NCBI GenBank assembly: GCA_900552115.1
Contig: URYP01000049.1
Location: 1-15,341 of the forward strand
Origin: an uncultured Oscillospiraceae bacterium
Lineage (GTDB): Bacteria; Bacillota; Clostridia; Oscillospirales; Acutalibacteraceae
DNA length: 15,341 nt
Direction of reading: 5' to 3'
Part shown: positions 15,108 through 15,341 of the stretch, piece by piece
Layout: the number at the start of each line of letters is the position of its first letter
Numbering within the stretch: the stretch's first letter is position 1
Notes under the pieces: model-generated
Database searches by the model: none
The model's input: the letters and a program-made list of their open reading frames with translations, nothing else
Told to the model about the DNA's origin: nothing
Made by a program: the position numbers and the translations under genes

Positions 15108-15247
15108 GCGCTCAGGCCGCGTATAGGCTCAAATCCGTAGGATTTGAGCCATTGAAAGAATCCCCTCAGGAATTCTTTCTTTATTCTATCTTATCGATTC
15201 AAGTCTCTTAAATATATACTTATGCGCGCCTATGCGCTCAGGCCGCG
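15108..15247. repeat. 14-bp direct repeat bracketing nested hairpins
   Basis: GCGCTCAGGCCGCG occurs at 15108-15121 and 15234-15247, exactly 126 bases apart. Inside are a perfect 11-bp hairpin, GGCTCAAATCC with GGATTTGAGCC (15126-15136 and 15140-15150, loop GTA), and GAAAGAAT with ATTCTTTC (15154-15161 and 15172-15179, extended by CC/GG). GCGTATAGGC (15119-15128) can also pair with GCCTATGCGC (15228-15237) with one wobble, closing the whole block. No coding frame is visible. Confidence 0.65.
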
Positions 15248-15253
15248 CGGGCC

Positions 15254-15279
15254 CGTCCTTTCTTGCGTAAGAAAGGACG
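15254..15279. repeat. Perfect 11-bp hairpin
   Basis: CGTCCTTTCTT and AAGAAAGGACG pair perfectly around GCGT. No T-run follows on either strand, so it is not an ordinary terminator. Confidence 0.65.
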
Positions 15280-15288
15280 CAAAGACCG

Positions 15289-15328
15289 CTGGGGAAACCC
15301 ACTCGAAAGGGTTTCCCCAGACCCTTTC
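15289..15328. repeat. Perfect 12-bp hairpin with a competing alternative stem
   Basis: CTGGGGAAACCC (15289-15300) pairs with GGGTTTCCCCAG (15309-15320). GAAAGGGT (15305-15312) can instead pair with ACCCTTTC (15321-15328). The two stems share 15309-15312 and exclude each other. The structure may continue past the window edge. Confidence 0.6.
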
Positions 15329-15341
15329 CGAGAACGACCAA

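Noticed and set aside
15108..15328. CRISPR array
   Set aside because: The repeats are mostly inverted hairpins of different sequence, with only two copies of one 14-bp direct word and no regular spacers or cas genes.

Overview
The window looks like chromosomal DNA of an anaerobic, low-redox Clostridia member, most likely Oscillospiraceae/Ruminococcaceae-like. The reasons are a one-polypeptide pyruvate:ferredoxin oxidoreductase, strong AGGAGG-type ribosome binding sites, TTG starts, sigma-A-like promoters, and a large secreted protein ending in a dockerin module. No tRNA, rRNA, CRISPR array, transposase or phage gene was seen. Taxonomy is inferred from gene content only.

Left block (1-3175, minus strand): a three-gene operon read towards position 1. 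It encodes a membrane-anchored extracytoplasmic protein, an ABC ATPase and an ABC-2 type permease with a large extracytoplasmic loop. A promoter sits upstream and a terminator-like stem lies at the window edge. Facing away from it (3380-4942, plus strand) is a lipoprotein with a transglutaminase-like Cys-His-Asp domain. The divergent intergenic region holds both promoters and, between them, a 22-bp near-perfect palindrome that looks like a shared operator.

Middle block (4946-10703): a strong hairpin terminator separates the lipoprotein gene from a convergent gene of nearly 4 kb. That gene encodes a secreted FAD-dependent oxidoreductase (FAD_oxidored family) followed by a beta-sandwich, two Listeria-Bacteroides (InlB-type) repeats, three FIVAR-like helical modules, a second unassigned beta-rich module and a C-terminal type I-like dockerin. 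Upstream of it is a minus-strand CNNM/CBS/CorC_HlyC membrane protein gene with its own promoter and terminator.

Right block (10704-15341): a GC-rich stretch without a gene, then a strong promoter and ribosome binding site driving nifJ (pyruvate:ferredoxin oxidoreductase, 1185 aa, all cofactor motifs present), closed by a clear terminator. From about 14600 to the end there is only one doubtful small ORF, one possible 22-codon ORF, a promoter embedded in a perfect inverted repeat, and a dense run of perfect hairpins at 15108-15328. Some of those stems are mutually exclusive. This structured tail, the dockerin-bearing flavoprotein and the palindrome between the divergent operons are the parts most worth a second look.
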